NCBI GenBank assembly: GCA_964410665.1
Contig: CAYPIE010000135.1
Coordinates: 1 to 13,402, forward strand
Length of the DNA: 13,402 bases
Source: CAYPIE01 sp964410665
Lineage (GTDB): Bacteria; Planctomycetota; Planctomycetia; Gemmatales; Gemmataceae
Direction: 5' to 3'
Below, piece by piece: positions 1-6,311 of this stretch; the stretch's first letter is position 1; every line of letters starts with the position of its first letter. Below the pieces are notes generated by a model. It was not told where the DNA came from and ran no database searches. It saw only the letters and a program-made list of their open reading frames with translations. The translations under genes and the position numbers were made by a program.

Positions 1-457
1 AACGCGGAACCTGTGGCGGTTCCGGGTGCCGGTGACGGCCGGGAAGACCCAGACACTGGACGTGGTCGAAGAGCGAGAGCTGAGTGAGACGGTGGCGCTG
101 ACCAACGCTCCGGCCAACCAGCTGCGATACTTCATCAAGTTGCGGCAATCGTCGCCGGCTCTGAAGCGTGCGTTGACCAAGGCGTTGGAGCTGAAGGGGT
201 TGTGGGACGAGACGCGTCGCTCGATTCAGCAGACGCAGGAGCGGATCCAAACGATCACCAAGGATCAGGAGCGGTTGCGTGCGAACCTTCGTGAGATGCC
301 GCGCGAGGCGAAGGCGTACAAGCGTTACCTGGCGAAGTTTGATGAGCAGGAGGTGGAGATGGACCAGCTGCATGCCAAGCTCAAGGAGCTTCAAGGTTCG
401 GAGGAGCTGCAGCAAGCCGCGTACGAGACCTATCTGCGCAACCTCACTGTCGGTTGA
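1..457 (+). CDS. DUF4139-like protein, C-terminal fragment (5' end outside window)
   Basis: An open frame enters from the left edge (second base starts the first full codon) and ends at TGA 455-457. It encodes about 151 residues that match, residue for residue over most of the length, the last 151 residues of the complete protein at 584-2755. So this is the 3' end of a tandem paralogue and not a separate small protein. The visible part begins in the terminal beta-rich region (the VTAGKTQTLDVVEERE stretch) and continues into a charged, Glu/Gln/Lys/Arg-rich segment predicted to be a coiled coil. The two copies differ in only a few residues near the end (K/Q, V/Q, and a TVG versus NVS tail). An internal GTG at position 26 is unlikely to be the true start. 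The function is not known; the full-length relative looks exported. Confidence 0.85.
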   Translation, partial: TRNLWRFRVPVTAGKTQTLDVVEERELSETVALTNAPANQLRYFIKLRQSSPALKRALTKALELKGLWDETRRSIQQTQERIQTITKDQERLRANLREMPREAKAYKRYLAKFDEQEVEMDQLHAKLKELQGSEELQQAAYETYLRNLTVG

Positions 458-489
458 GGTCCTACAGCTTTCCTCGATTCCTGGTAGGT

Positions 490-515
490 AATCCCCGGAC
501 TTCACTCCGGGGATT
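490..515 (+). terminator. Perfect 10-bp hairpin after the first DUF4139 copy
   Basis: AATCCCCGGA (490-499), a 6-nt loop (500-505) and TCCGGGGATT (506-515) form a perfect GC-rich stem 33 bp after the stop codon. No long T tract follows (CTAACTACG), so it is a weak fit to a classical intrinsic terminator. It could instead act as a processing or mRNA-stability hairpin. Its placement between two tandem genes on the same strand favours a 3'-end role. Confidence 0.55.
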
Positions 516-583
516 CTAACTACGCTCGCGAAGCATTTCGATCGATACACGGCGACGAAGATATTCAGAATTAGGAGATACCG

Positions 584-2755
584 ATGCGACGTATGCTTTG
601 GTTGTTTCCCATCGTCGGGGCAGTTGCTTGCTTGGTGTTGCTGGGTAGCCGGCAGTTGGCATCGGCGCCACCAGCAAACGCAGAGAATGGCTTGGTACCC
701 GCTATTCAATTGCCGATGGGGAATGTGGTGCTGTATTCGTCGGGGGTGGGGTACTTCGAGCGTACTGGGACCGTGACGGGAGACACGCGGATCGACCTGA
801 CGTTCCAGGAACGCGACATCAACGACCTGCTGAAGTCGATGGTGTTGCAGGACCGCGACGGTGGCCAGGTAGAGGCGGTGAGCTATGACTCGCGGGAACC
901 GGTGGGTCGGACGCTGGCATCGTTTGCGATCAACCTGAACGACAACCCAACGTATGCGGACCTGCTGAATCAGGCTCGAGGAGAGCAGGTGGAGGTGGTA
1001 TTGCAGCAGAGTGCGTTGAACCAGCCGGGGAGCTTGACCGGGACGATCGTGGGGACGGAGACGAAGCAGCTGCCGTTGGGCAAGAACGAGCAGGTGAGTG
1101 AGGTGGAGGTGCTGAACCTTTGGTGTGCGGATGGTCTGCATCAGCTGAAGGTAGACGAGCTGTTGCGTTTGCGGTTTGTCAACGCGGAGCTGGAGGAGGA
1201 GTTCCGTCGGGCGTTGGCAGTGCTTGCGTTGACCCATGATGCGCAGAAGAAATCGGTGAGCGTTCACTTCGCAGGGGAGGGTGACCGTCGAGTGTCGGTG
1301 GGTTATGTGGTGGAGCACCCGGTATGGAAGACGAGTTACCGGTTGGTGCTGGATGGAGAAGGAGCGGAAGCGCAGCTTCAGGGTTGGGCGATGGTAGAGA
1401 ACCCGACGGATGAGGACTGGCGAGGTGTGAACATGGCGTTGGTGTCGGGCCGTCCGATCTCGTTTCGGATGAACCTGTACGATCCGTTGTATGTGCAGCG
1501 ACCGATGGTGGAGCCGGAGCTGTTTGCCTCGCTGCGCCCACCTACCTACGAAGGTGACTTGGGAGACAAGAGTCGATTGATGGAGAAGGAATCGCTCATG
1601 GAGGAGCTTCACCGCTCTCCTCAGCCACCCACAAGTTCGGCGGCACGCGGTGGTCGTGCGACAAGGGAGAGCAGAAACGAATACTTTGCTCGGCCGAGTG
1701 GGGAACTTCGAAAGGAGGCCGCTGAGTTTGGTGCACAACTCGGTCAGCGGATGGAGTTGGGTCAAGGGGTGGCATCGGCGGCGACGGCGGCTCAGCTGGG
1801 CGACAGCTTCCAGTACATCATCGACCGTCCGGTCAACCTGGAGCGCCAGAAGTCGGCGTTGTTGCCGATCCTGCAGGGTCCGATTCAGGCGGAGCGGGTG
1901 TCGATTTACAACGAGGGAGTGCAGCCGAAGCACCCGCTGTTGGGTCTGAAGCTGAAGAACACCTCGGGAGCCCACTTGATGCAGGGCCCGATCACGGTGT
2001 TCGAGGGGTCGACCTATGCGGGGGATAGCCGAGTGTTGGACGTTCAGCCGAACGAGGAGCGGCTGATCAGCTATGCGATCGACTTGGGGACCGAGGTGAG
2101 CCCGAAGGCGGGCAAGCAGACGGCGGAGATCACCGAGGTCAAGGTGGTCAAGGGAGTGGTTTGGACCAAGCGGGTCCAGCGGCAGGAGCGGGAGTACACC
2201 ATCGCCAACCGCAGCGAGCAGAATCGGGTGGTGTTGGTGGAGCATCCGAATCGGAAGGACCAGGGGTTTGAGCTGCTCGGGGACCAGAAACCCGAGGAAA
2301 CGCGGAACCTGTGGCGGTTCCGGGTGCCGGTGACGGCCGGGAAGACCCAGACACTGGACGTGGTCGAAGAGCGAGAGCTGAGTGAGACGGTGGCGCTGAC
2401 CAACGCTCCGGCCAACCAGCTGCGATACTTCATCAAGTTGCGGCAATCGTCGCCGGCTCTGAAGCGTGCGTTGACCAAGGCGTTGGAGCTGAAGGGGTTG
2501 TGGGACGAGACGCGTCGCTCGATTCAGCAGACGCAGGAGCGGATCCAAACGATCACCAAGGATCAGGAGCGGTTGCGCGCAAACCTGCGGGAGATGCCGC
2601 GGGAGGCACAGGCGTACAAGCGTTACCTGGCAAAATTTGATGAGCAGGAACAGGAGATGGACCAGCTGCATGCCAAGCTCAAGGAGCTGCAAGGGTCGGA
2701 GGAGTTGCAGCAGGCCGCGTATGAGACCTATTTGCGCAACCTGAACGTGAGTTAA
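584..2755 (+). CDS. Exported DUF4139-like domain protein with C-terminal coiled coil
   Basis: This 723-residue protein starts at ATG 584, with AGGAG at 573-577 six bases upstream. Residues 1-33 look like a signal peptide: basic MRRM, a hydrophobic core, then a small-residue region ending in ANA. The mature N-terminus carries a conserved-looking beta segment (LTFQERDINDLLKSMVLQD, about 72-90). Around 240-290 comes the part that most resembles DUF4139 (HPVWKTSYRLVL, then DEDWRGVNMALVSGRPISF). A low-complexity Ser/Arg/Pro linker lies at about 336-372. The last 100 or so residues are a charged coiled coil. The family is related to proteins annotated as mucoidy-inhibitor-like, but the molecular function is unknown; an envelope or periplasmic role is inferred from the signal peptide. 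The gene lies 126 bp after a tandem paralogue and 24 bp before the arginase-like gene, so read-through into that gene is likely. Confidence 0.75.
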   Translation: MRRMLWLFPIVGAVACLVLLGSRQLASAPPANAENGLVPAIQLPMGNVVLYSSGVGYFERTGTVTGDTRIDLTFQERDINDLLKSMVLQDRDGGQVEAVSYDSREPVGRTLASFAINLNDNPTYADLLNQARGEQVEVVLQQSALNQPGSLTGTIVGTETKQLPLGKNEQVSEVEVLNLWCADGLHQLKVDELLRLRFVNAELEEEFRRALAVLALTHDAQKKSVSVHFAGEGDRRVSVGYVVEHPVWKTSYRLVLDGEGAEAQLQGWAMVENPTDEDWRGVNMALVSGRPISFRMNLYDPLYVQRPMVEPELFASLRPPTYEGDLGDKSRLMEKESLMEELHRSPQPPTSSAARGGRATRESRNEYFARPSGELRKEAAEFGAQLGQRMELGQGVASAATAAQLGDSFQYIIDRPVNLERQKSALLPILQGPIQAERVSIYNEGVQPKHPLLGLKLKNTSGAHLMQGPITVFEGSTYAGDSRVLDVQPNEERLISYAIDLGTEVSPKAGKQTAEITEVKVVKGVVWTKRVQRQEREYTIANRSEQNRVVLVEHPNRKDQGFELLGDQKPEETRNLWRFRVPVTAGKTQTLDVVEERELSETVALTNAPANQLRYFIKLRQSSPALKRALTKALELKGLWDETRRSIQQTQERIQTITKDQERLRANLREMPREAQAYKRYLAKFDEQEQEMDQLHAKLKELQGSEELQQAAYETYLRNLNVS
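2299..2755 (+). repeat. Direct duplication of the 3' end of the DUF4139-like gene (pairs with 1-457)
   Basis: Bases 1-457 and 2299-2755 align end to end without gaps at an offset of 2298. By eye, the first 279 bases are identical. From position 280 (partner 2578) to the stop there are about 24 substitutions in 178 bases, most of them silent. The repeat must extend left beyond the window in the first copy, because the identity is already complete at base 1. Confidence 0.9.
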
Positions 2756-2779
2756 GCTGCCAAGAAGGATCGCCGGATT

Positions 2780-3667
2780 TTGAAGTTCGCATCCAGAGAG
2801 TTGGGGCACGATGCTCCGACTCCCTGTTTTTATCCTGAAGGGAACCATCGGTTGTTGCGGCTATTGTTTCCTGAATGGCAGGGTTATGGGGAAACCAACA
2901 CGGTTCGCACCGGGGCGCTGCAACTGGCAGCGCTCGTTCCCGAGCCCTCCTGGATGACCATCGAGGTCCCCGAAGATGAGCCACTGGTAGTGGAGGACCA
3001 TATCCTCGGGCTGCGGGCCAATGTCCGACTCCTTGAGCAGGTTGCGGCCTTACTGCGGCAACAGGCACCTGAGCGAATCTTCTTACTCGGTGGAACGTGT
3101 GCCGCCGAACTGGGGCCAGTCTCGTATCTCAACCAGCGATATGCTGGCAACCTGACGGTGCTGTGGTTCGATGCCCATGGCGACCTCAACACCCCGAACA
3201 GTTCGCCGAGTGGGCATTTGCATGGGATGCCACTGCGGATACTGCTCGGCGAGGGACATCCGGACCTATTACGACATACCTTCGGGACTCTGCGGCCCGA
3301 GCAAGTCATTCTGGTAGGCACCCGTGATCTGGACCCTGCGGAGCAGGAGCTGATCGACAACACCGGCATTGCGGTCCTGCAACCAGAGGTTCTCCACGAT
3401 CCGGATAACCTAAGCAACGCCTTGACCGACCGTGGTGTGACCAATCTGTATCTGCATCTCGATCTGGACATTTTGGATCCACATGCCTTCCCACATCTAC
3501 TGATGCCGACCCCGGGTGGCATTTCCACCGACCAGTTGCGTGACCTACTGCAGGCGGTGTGTACACGCTTCCCGATCGTTGGAGCCAGCCTGGTAGAATA
3601 TGTCCCACACGGCACGGCGGGAGATGCCTTTGTGCGGGAACTCATGACGATTTTGGGAGGGAGTTGA
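2780..3667 (+). CDS. Arginase/agmatinase-family protein with variant metal site
   Basis: This 295-residue protein has the ureohydrolase fold signatures in order. GGTCAAE (104-110) occupies the position of the usual GGDHS. DAHGDLNTP (131-139) supplies D131, H133 and D135. SGHLHGMP (144-151) keeps the catalytic-type H148. HLDLDILDP (226-234) supplies D228 and D230, and LVEYVPHG has E273 at the substrate-Glu position. Five of the six Mn ligands known for arginase are therefore present, and the first His is Cys107. Members normally hydrolyse guanidino compounds (arginine, agmatine, formiminoglutamate) to urea or formamide in the cytoplasm; the substrate cannot be read here. I use TTG 2780 as start, with AAGGAT at 2764-2769 about 10 bases upstream, because the conserved N-terminal region precedes the first in-frame ATG (2954). 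The 24-bp gap to the upstream gene suggests co-transcription. Confidence 0.85.
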   Translation: MKFASRELGHDAPTPCFYPEGNHRLLRLLFPEWQGYGETNTVRTGALQLAALVPEPSWMTIEVPEDEPLVVEDHILGLRANVRLLEQVAALLRQQAPERIFLLGGTCAAELGPVSYLNQRYAGNLTVLWFDAHGDLNTPNSSPSGHLHGMPLRILLGEGHPDLLRHTFGTLRPEQVILVGTRDLDPAEQELIDNTGIAVLQPEVLHDPDNLSNALTDRGVTNLYLHLDLDILDPHAFPHLLMPTPGGISTDQLRDLLQAVCTRFPIVGASLVEYVPHGTAGDAFVRELMTILGGS

Positions 3668-4243
3668 GTAAGTGCTCCTGAACAAACAGTTCCTAGATCG
3701 GGGTACCGGCCGTTCACCGGCGAACAACTGGTGTGAAGGGTTGATGCCCACACTCCAGCAGTTGAGGGCAAACAAATTCGGAACCGCAGCCCTCAAAAAG
3801 TCCTGAAAACCCTCGAAAAGTTCCTGGAAACGTCCCGGAAACGTCCGGAAATGTCCCGGAAACGTCCGGAACAATTCCAGAAGCGTTCAGCTTGCACCAG
3901 CGGTTCCCTACATTTTGCTGCGTCGAGAGAGAAGCGGCGACAATCGGTGCGTAGCCTTTGCGCTGGCAAGCCCTGATGATGGGGCTGCGATCGTCCCGTT
4001 TCGATGACCGAATCTTCTCTATCAAAGTGAAGCCCGAATATGCGACTGCGGGTTCAGACCGAACGCAAACGCTTCGGGTTCGGCCACGGTAAACTCTCTA
4101 TACATATATATAGTATCCGCGGAGGTAAAACCGAGCCATTTTTTGCCCCCGCTTGCAGAGGTGTCGGCTGGGAATGGTCGGATGCTATGCTTCGCACGAA
4201 AACTACAGGGCACGCCCTTGGACCAGGATGCTTACTGGAACGT
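3668..4243. other. Intergenic region without a convincing gene
   Basis: Short open frames occur on both strands, but none has a recognisable domain or a good ribosome binding site, and their composition is low quality. The stretch contains the repeat array at 3800-3873 and an AT-rich near-palindrome, TATACATATATATAGTAT, around 4098-4115, followed by a GGAGG-like sequence with no start codon nearby. The AT-rich spot could be a promoter or decayed DNA. Together with the beta-propeller remnant that follows, the region reads as degraded sequence. Confidence 0.6.
3800..3873. repeat. Tandem array of about 10-11 bp units with a 21-bp repeat
   Basis: Two adjacent 21-bp units, 3832-3852 and 3853-3873, share GTCCCGGAAACGTCCGGAA and differ only in the last two bases. 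Each contains two half units, GTCCCGGAAAC and GTCCGGAAAT-like. Degenerate units continue upstream (GTTCCTGGAAAC, CCTCGAAAA, GTCCTGAAAAC), giving about seven units with a period close to one helical turn. Read on the minus strand it would give a VSGTFPD-type heptad, but no credible gene contains it. Confidence 0.8.
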
Positions 4244-4451
4244 TCAGAACGTCACCGAATCGCGATCCTTGATGTAGACACCATCACGGGTCACAATCGG
4301 ATACGCATCGGTACCGCCCTCGGCCACAGAGTAGCTGGCGACCTGCTTGAACTCCTTGCGATCTGGCTTGGAACACCACCCATTGGGCGGTGGGCGTCAG
4401 GGCGAACAACACGGGCCCAGCCGCGACAATCGAGCCATACCCGCCGCTCGG
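4244..4451 (-). pseudogene. Frameshifted C-terminal remnant of a PQQ-like beta-propeller protein
   Basis: On the minus strand one frame reads SGGYGSIVAAGPVLFALTP then TAQWVVFQ down to about 4368. The next frame continues with PDRKEFKQVASYSVAEGG and ends TRDGVYIKDRDSVTF before TGA at 4246-4244. Removing one base near 4367 joins them into a continuous propeller-blade C-terminus of the PQQ-binding-like/outer-membrane-assembly BamB-like type common in planctomycetes. The coding strand shows CAA-G-CCA-GAT where CAA-CCA-GAT is expected. The N-terminal several hundred residues are absent: upstream sequence (higher coordinates) soon runs into the cupin gene. It is therefore both truncated and frameshifted. 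The family assignment rests on motif memory and not on a search. Confidence 0.75.
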
Positions 4452-4504
4452 AAAAGGCACGACTGCCGGGATCACCATCCACCGGTTCGTGTGGCACATG
4501 CTGC

Positions 4505-4879
4505 TCACCCATGGGCTGGCTGCTCGACGGTCCGCTCGTTGTGCAGGTTGCCGGTGTTCAACGTCTCGGCAGGTTCGAATAGCATCACATGAACTTCTGT
4601 ATCAGCGACGGGTTGATGTTCGACGCCGCGCGGCACGATGAAAAACTCACCAGGCTGAATGGTGACTTCCCGGTCACGCAGCCGCATGCGCAGCGTGCCG
4701 TGCACAACCAGGAATAGTTCATCCTCTTGTTCGTGGTGATGCCAGACAAATTCGCCTTGAAGCTTGGCCAGCTTGACTTGCTGGCCGTTGAGTTCGCCAA
4801 CGATGCGGGGGCTCCAGTGCTCCTCGAAGGAGGCGAGCTTCTGGGCCAGGTTGATGACTTGCAGTTGACCGTGTGCCAT
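4505..4879 (-). CDS. Single-domain cupin protein
   Basis: This 124-residue protein carries both cupin motifs. Motif 1 has H47, H49, E54 and G61 (WHHHEQEDELFLVVHG). Motif 2 has G77, P83, G85 and H88 (PGEFFIVPRGVEHQP). The His/His/Glu/His set is the usual divalent-metal site (Fe, Mn, Ni or Zn) of a small beta-barrel, so metal binding is likely intact. Small cupins of this length include isomerases, dioxygenase-like enzymes and sensor domains; the substrate cannot be inferred. The ATG at 4879 has only a weak GGGG-type ribosome binding site. It sits 57 bp downstream of crcB on the same strand and may be its operon partner. Its 3' end abuts the dead beta-propeller remnant. Confidence 0.85.
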   Translation of the reverse strand: MAHGQLQVINLAQKLASFEEHWSPRIVGELNGQQVKLAKLQGEFVWHHHEQEDELFLVVHGTLRMRLRDREVTIQPGEFFIVPRGVEHQPVADTEVHVMLFEPAETLNTGNLHNERTVEQPAHG

Positions 4880-4936
4880 AGCAGTAGCCCCGTTGGATGG
4901 ACATGCCGGTTTGCGTCGGCGTCGGTCCCTGGCCAG

Positions 4937-5323
4937 TTAGCGCGACAGCCACTGGCCCAAGTAGACGCCGCACCAGACGGCGACAAAACCGGCGAATACG
5001 CTGACCATTAGATAGGAAAAGACGAGCGCGACCTGCCCCTCGATCAATAGCTTCAGGGCCTCATACTTGAAAGTCGAGAAGGTGGTGAAGCCACCGCAAA
5101 AACCCGTCCCAAGAAGGAGATACAGCTCGCGACGTGGTGGCGAAGCCCGGTCAAGCAAGAGCACCGCCAAGAGTCCCAGGATGAAGGCACCGACCACATT
5201 GACGATCAAGGTTCCCAGCGGAAACGGCCGCGCCCAGAGTTGCGTTTCGGCCCAGCGACCGACGGCATAGCGACAAACACTACCGAGACCGCCGCCCAAG
5301 GCGACCAGCAGAAAGGGTTGCAC
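4937..5323 (-). CDS. crcB: Fluoride channel/exporter CrcB (Fluc)
   Basis: This small, very hydrophobic 128-residue protein has four predicted membrane segments. It shows the family signatures GGGLGSVCRY (about 10-19), GTLIVNVVGAFILG (37-50, with the pore Asn42) and GFCGGFTTFSTF (74-85, with the Phe-box residues). Fluc/CrcB forms a dual-topology dimer in the inner membrane that exports fluoride passively. I choose GTG 5323 because GAGGA lies about 8 bases upstream and the conserved region begins right after it. A longer TTG-initiated form (5353) adds ten polar residues with no better signal. A six-codon ORF (ATG to TGA) overlaps the ribosome binding site just upstream. The leader contains a long inverted repeat and a candidate promoter. 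Confidence 0.93.
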   Translation of the reverse strand: MQPFLLVALGGGLGSVCRYAVGRWAETQLWARPFPLGTLIVNVVGAFILGLLAVLLLDRASPPRRELYLLLGTGFCGGFTTFSTFKYEALKLLIEGQVALVFSYLMVSVFAGFVAVWCGVYLGQWLSR

Positions 5324-5364
5324 GGCGTCATTCCTCGACCGCCATGTTGGCAAATGAAACGAGG

Positions 5365-5431
5365 GATGCCGCAGAGACGGGGATCTCTACGGCACCCCGA
5401 GGAGATCCGCAGCGCAAGAGTCTGCGGCATC
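5365..5431 (-). promoter_or_regulatory. Long inverted repeat in the crcB leader, with competing pairings
   Basis: GATGCCGCAGA at 5365-5375 pairs perfectly with TCTGCGGCATC at 5421-5431 (11 bp). Nested inside, GGATCTC (5381-5387) pairs with GAGATCC (5402-5408). A rival hairpin, CCGCAG (5407-5412) with CTGCGG (5422-5427), would use the same right arm. Such mutually exclusive pairings are typical of leader regulation. It starts near the predicted crcB transcription start and ends 42 bp before the GTG. It does not match the fluoride riboswitch consensus that I know, and no T run marks it as an intrinsic terminator. Confidence 0.6.
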
Positions 5432-5434
5432 GAT

Positions 5435-5463
5435 AGTCTACGCAAAATAGGTAGGATTCACAA
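5435..5463 (-). promoter_or_regulatory. Candidate sigma70-type promoter for crcB
   Basis: On the minus strand TTGTGA (5463-5458) and TAGACT (5440-5435) are separated by exactly 17 bases, each matching four of six consensus positions. Transcription would begin near 5428, giving a leader of about 105 nt that contains the inverted repeat. The match is moderate and planctomycete promoters are poorly defined. Confidence 0.4.
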
Positions 5464-5472
5464 GTCTACGCA
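5435..5472. repeat. 10-bp direct repeat AGTCTACGCA
   Basis: AGTCTACGCA occurs at 5435-5444 and again at 5463-5472, 28 bp apart start to start. The copies overlap the proposed -10 and abut the proposed -35 of the crcB promoter, so they could be regulator half-sites. Confidence 0.6.
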
Positions 5473-5517
5473 TGGAAAAGTGGGCTATTTTCCAAGGGCT
5501 ATTTGCATGGGTCCATG
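5473..5517. repeat. Short dyads and a 9-bp direct repeat in the 5324-5698 gap
   Basis: TGGAAAA (5473-5479) is inverted as TTTTCCA (5488-5494). GGGCTATTT is repeated at 5482-5490 and 5496-5504, and CATGG/CCATG flank two bases at 5506-5517. I see no gene in 5324-5698 other than these elements and the crcB leader; the rest, up to 5698, shows nothing further that I can support. Confidence 0.45.
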
Positions 5518-5698
5518 AGAACAAATCGAGAGGAATGCTCCATATTTGCATCGCTTGCCCGAATCAAAGGAGGACGTCGGTTCGGAGCCTGCGGAGCCGA
5601 ATGGCACAAGATCGGGTTCAAGCCGGTTGCTTCCAGAACACGGCCAAAGTAGGATCGGCGTTTGCGATGCTTCCGTGGTGATGATGGAGATTGTTGCT

Positions 5699-6220
5699 AT
5701 GCGTATGCTTGTGGCTCTGTTCGTTGGACTGGTTCCCTCGGTAGCGGCGTTCGCGCAAGGACCGGACCCCGCGGTGGTGGAGGCGATGCGAAAGCTGTCG
5801 TTTATGGTCGGTGATTGGCAAGGGACCTCAAAGGTTGATTACGGCAACTTTCAGTCCCAGGCCAAGGGAACGGAAAAAATACGAATGGCCCAGAATGGTC
5901 AGATCATCCGCCTCGAAGGCCAGTTCACCGCGAACGTCGGTGGCAAGGAGCGGGTGGTGCATGATGCGCTTGGGGTGATTACCTATGACCCCAAGGCGAA
6001 GAAGTATCAGTTGCACGCCTTTCGCCAAGGGAAATACATCCCGGCCGCGTTTGAACGACAACCGGATGGCTTTGTCTGGAAGTTCCACGACGACACGCAA
6101 AATGTGGATCTTCGCTTCGTCATGACGCTTAAAGACGGTGAATGGGTCGAGAAGGGCTACGCCAAGCTACCTCAGGGGCCCGAGCGAGAATTTATGGAGA
6201 TGCGGCTTCGGAAAAAGTGA
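5699..6220 (+). CDS. Small exported lipocalin-like (DUF1579-like) protein
   Basis: I choose ATG 5699 because GGAG at 5686-5689 lies nine bases upstream and the protein then begins with a clean signal peptide (MRMLVALFVGLVPSVAAFA, probable cleavage before QG). Earlier in-frame ATGs at 5546, 5681 and 5684 would bury that signal. The mature part is about 153 residues. It has MRKLSFMVGDWQGTSKVDYG (30-49), the G-x-W opening typical of lipocalin-like barrels, and then alternating strands: QIIRLEGQF, HDALGVITYDPKAKKYQLHAF, FVWKFHD, DLRFVMTL, and a basic C-terminus. This pattern fits DUF1579/nitrobindin-like periplasmic proteins with no assigned activity; I see no clear haem ligand. It stands alone, divergent from crcB, and the tetR promoter begins 43 bp after its stop. 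Confidence 0.75.
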   Translation: MRMLVALFVGLVPSVAAFAQGPDPAVVEAMRKLSFMVGDWQGTSKVDYGNFQSQAKGTEKIRMAQNGQIIRLEGQFTANVGGKERVVHDALGVITYDPKAKKYQLHAFRQGKYIPAAFERQPDGFVWKFHDDTQNVDLRFVMTLKDGEWVEKGYAKLPQGPEREFMEMRLRKK

Positions 6221-6262
6221 CCCTGGCTGCCCGTCTGGGGTATGTCGCCGAGTGCCGAAGTC

Positions 6263-6291
6263 TTGACCGATTGGTACAGACTGCCTACACT
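6263..6291 (+). promoter_or_regulatory. Sigma70-type promoter of the tetR gene
   Basis: TTGACC (6263-6268) and TACACT (6286-6291) are separated by exactly 17 bases, a good match at both boxes. Transcription would start near 6298, just before the GGGAGG ribosome binding site at 6298-6303, so the leader would be very short. Confidence 0.6.
6266..6278 (+). promoter_or_regulatory. Candidate TetR operator in its own promoter
   Basis: ACC-GATT-GGTACA lies across the end of the -35 box and into the spacer. The same ACC-N4-GGTACA arrangement is found in front of the dehydrogenase at 6911-6923. A repressor bound here would block RNA polymerase, so autorepression is inferred. Confidence 0.5.
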
Positions 6292-6311
6292 GAGTGTGGG
6301 AGGTGGGTGCG

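Noticed and set aside
2884..3771. 295-residue minus-strand open frame opposite the arginase-like gene
   Set aside because: It has a Ser/Arg/Cys-rich shadow composition and no domain, while the plus strand carries complete ureohydrolase motifs.
3800..3873. CRISPR array
   Set aside because: Units of 10-11 or 21 bp are directly adjacent with no unique spacers, and no cas gene is nearby.
3714..4025. Minus-strand open frame that might be a recombinase or transposase fragment
   Set aside because: The basic N-terminal stretch hinted at a DNA-binding protein, but no catalytic motif or family pattern could be recognised, and half of it is the tandem repeat.
4040..4582. 180-residue plus-strand open frame
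   Set aside because: It is antisense to the beta-propeller remnant and the end of the cupin gene, is rich in Arg/Gly/Ser/Thr as expected for a shadow frame, and has no domain.
4937..5353. Longer crcB reading from TTG 5353
   Set aside because: The ten extra residues are polar and unlike the family N-terminus, whereas GTG 5323 has GAGGA at good spacing.
5320..5470. Fluoride riboswitch upstream of crcB
   Set aside because: The position is right and the leader is structured, but I cannot find the GGCGAUG stem-loop opening or the pseudoknot strand with UGAUG. I list only an unnamed inverted repeat.
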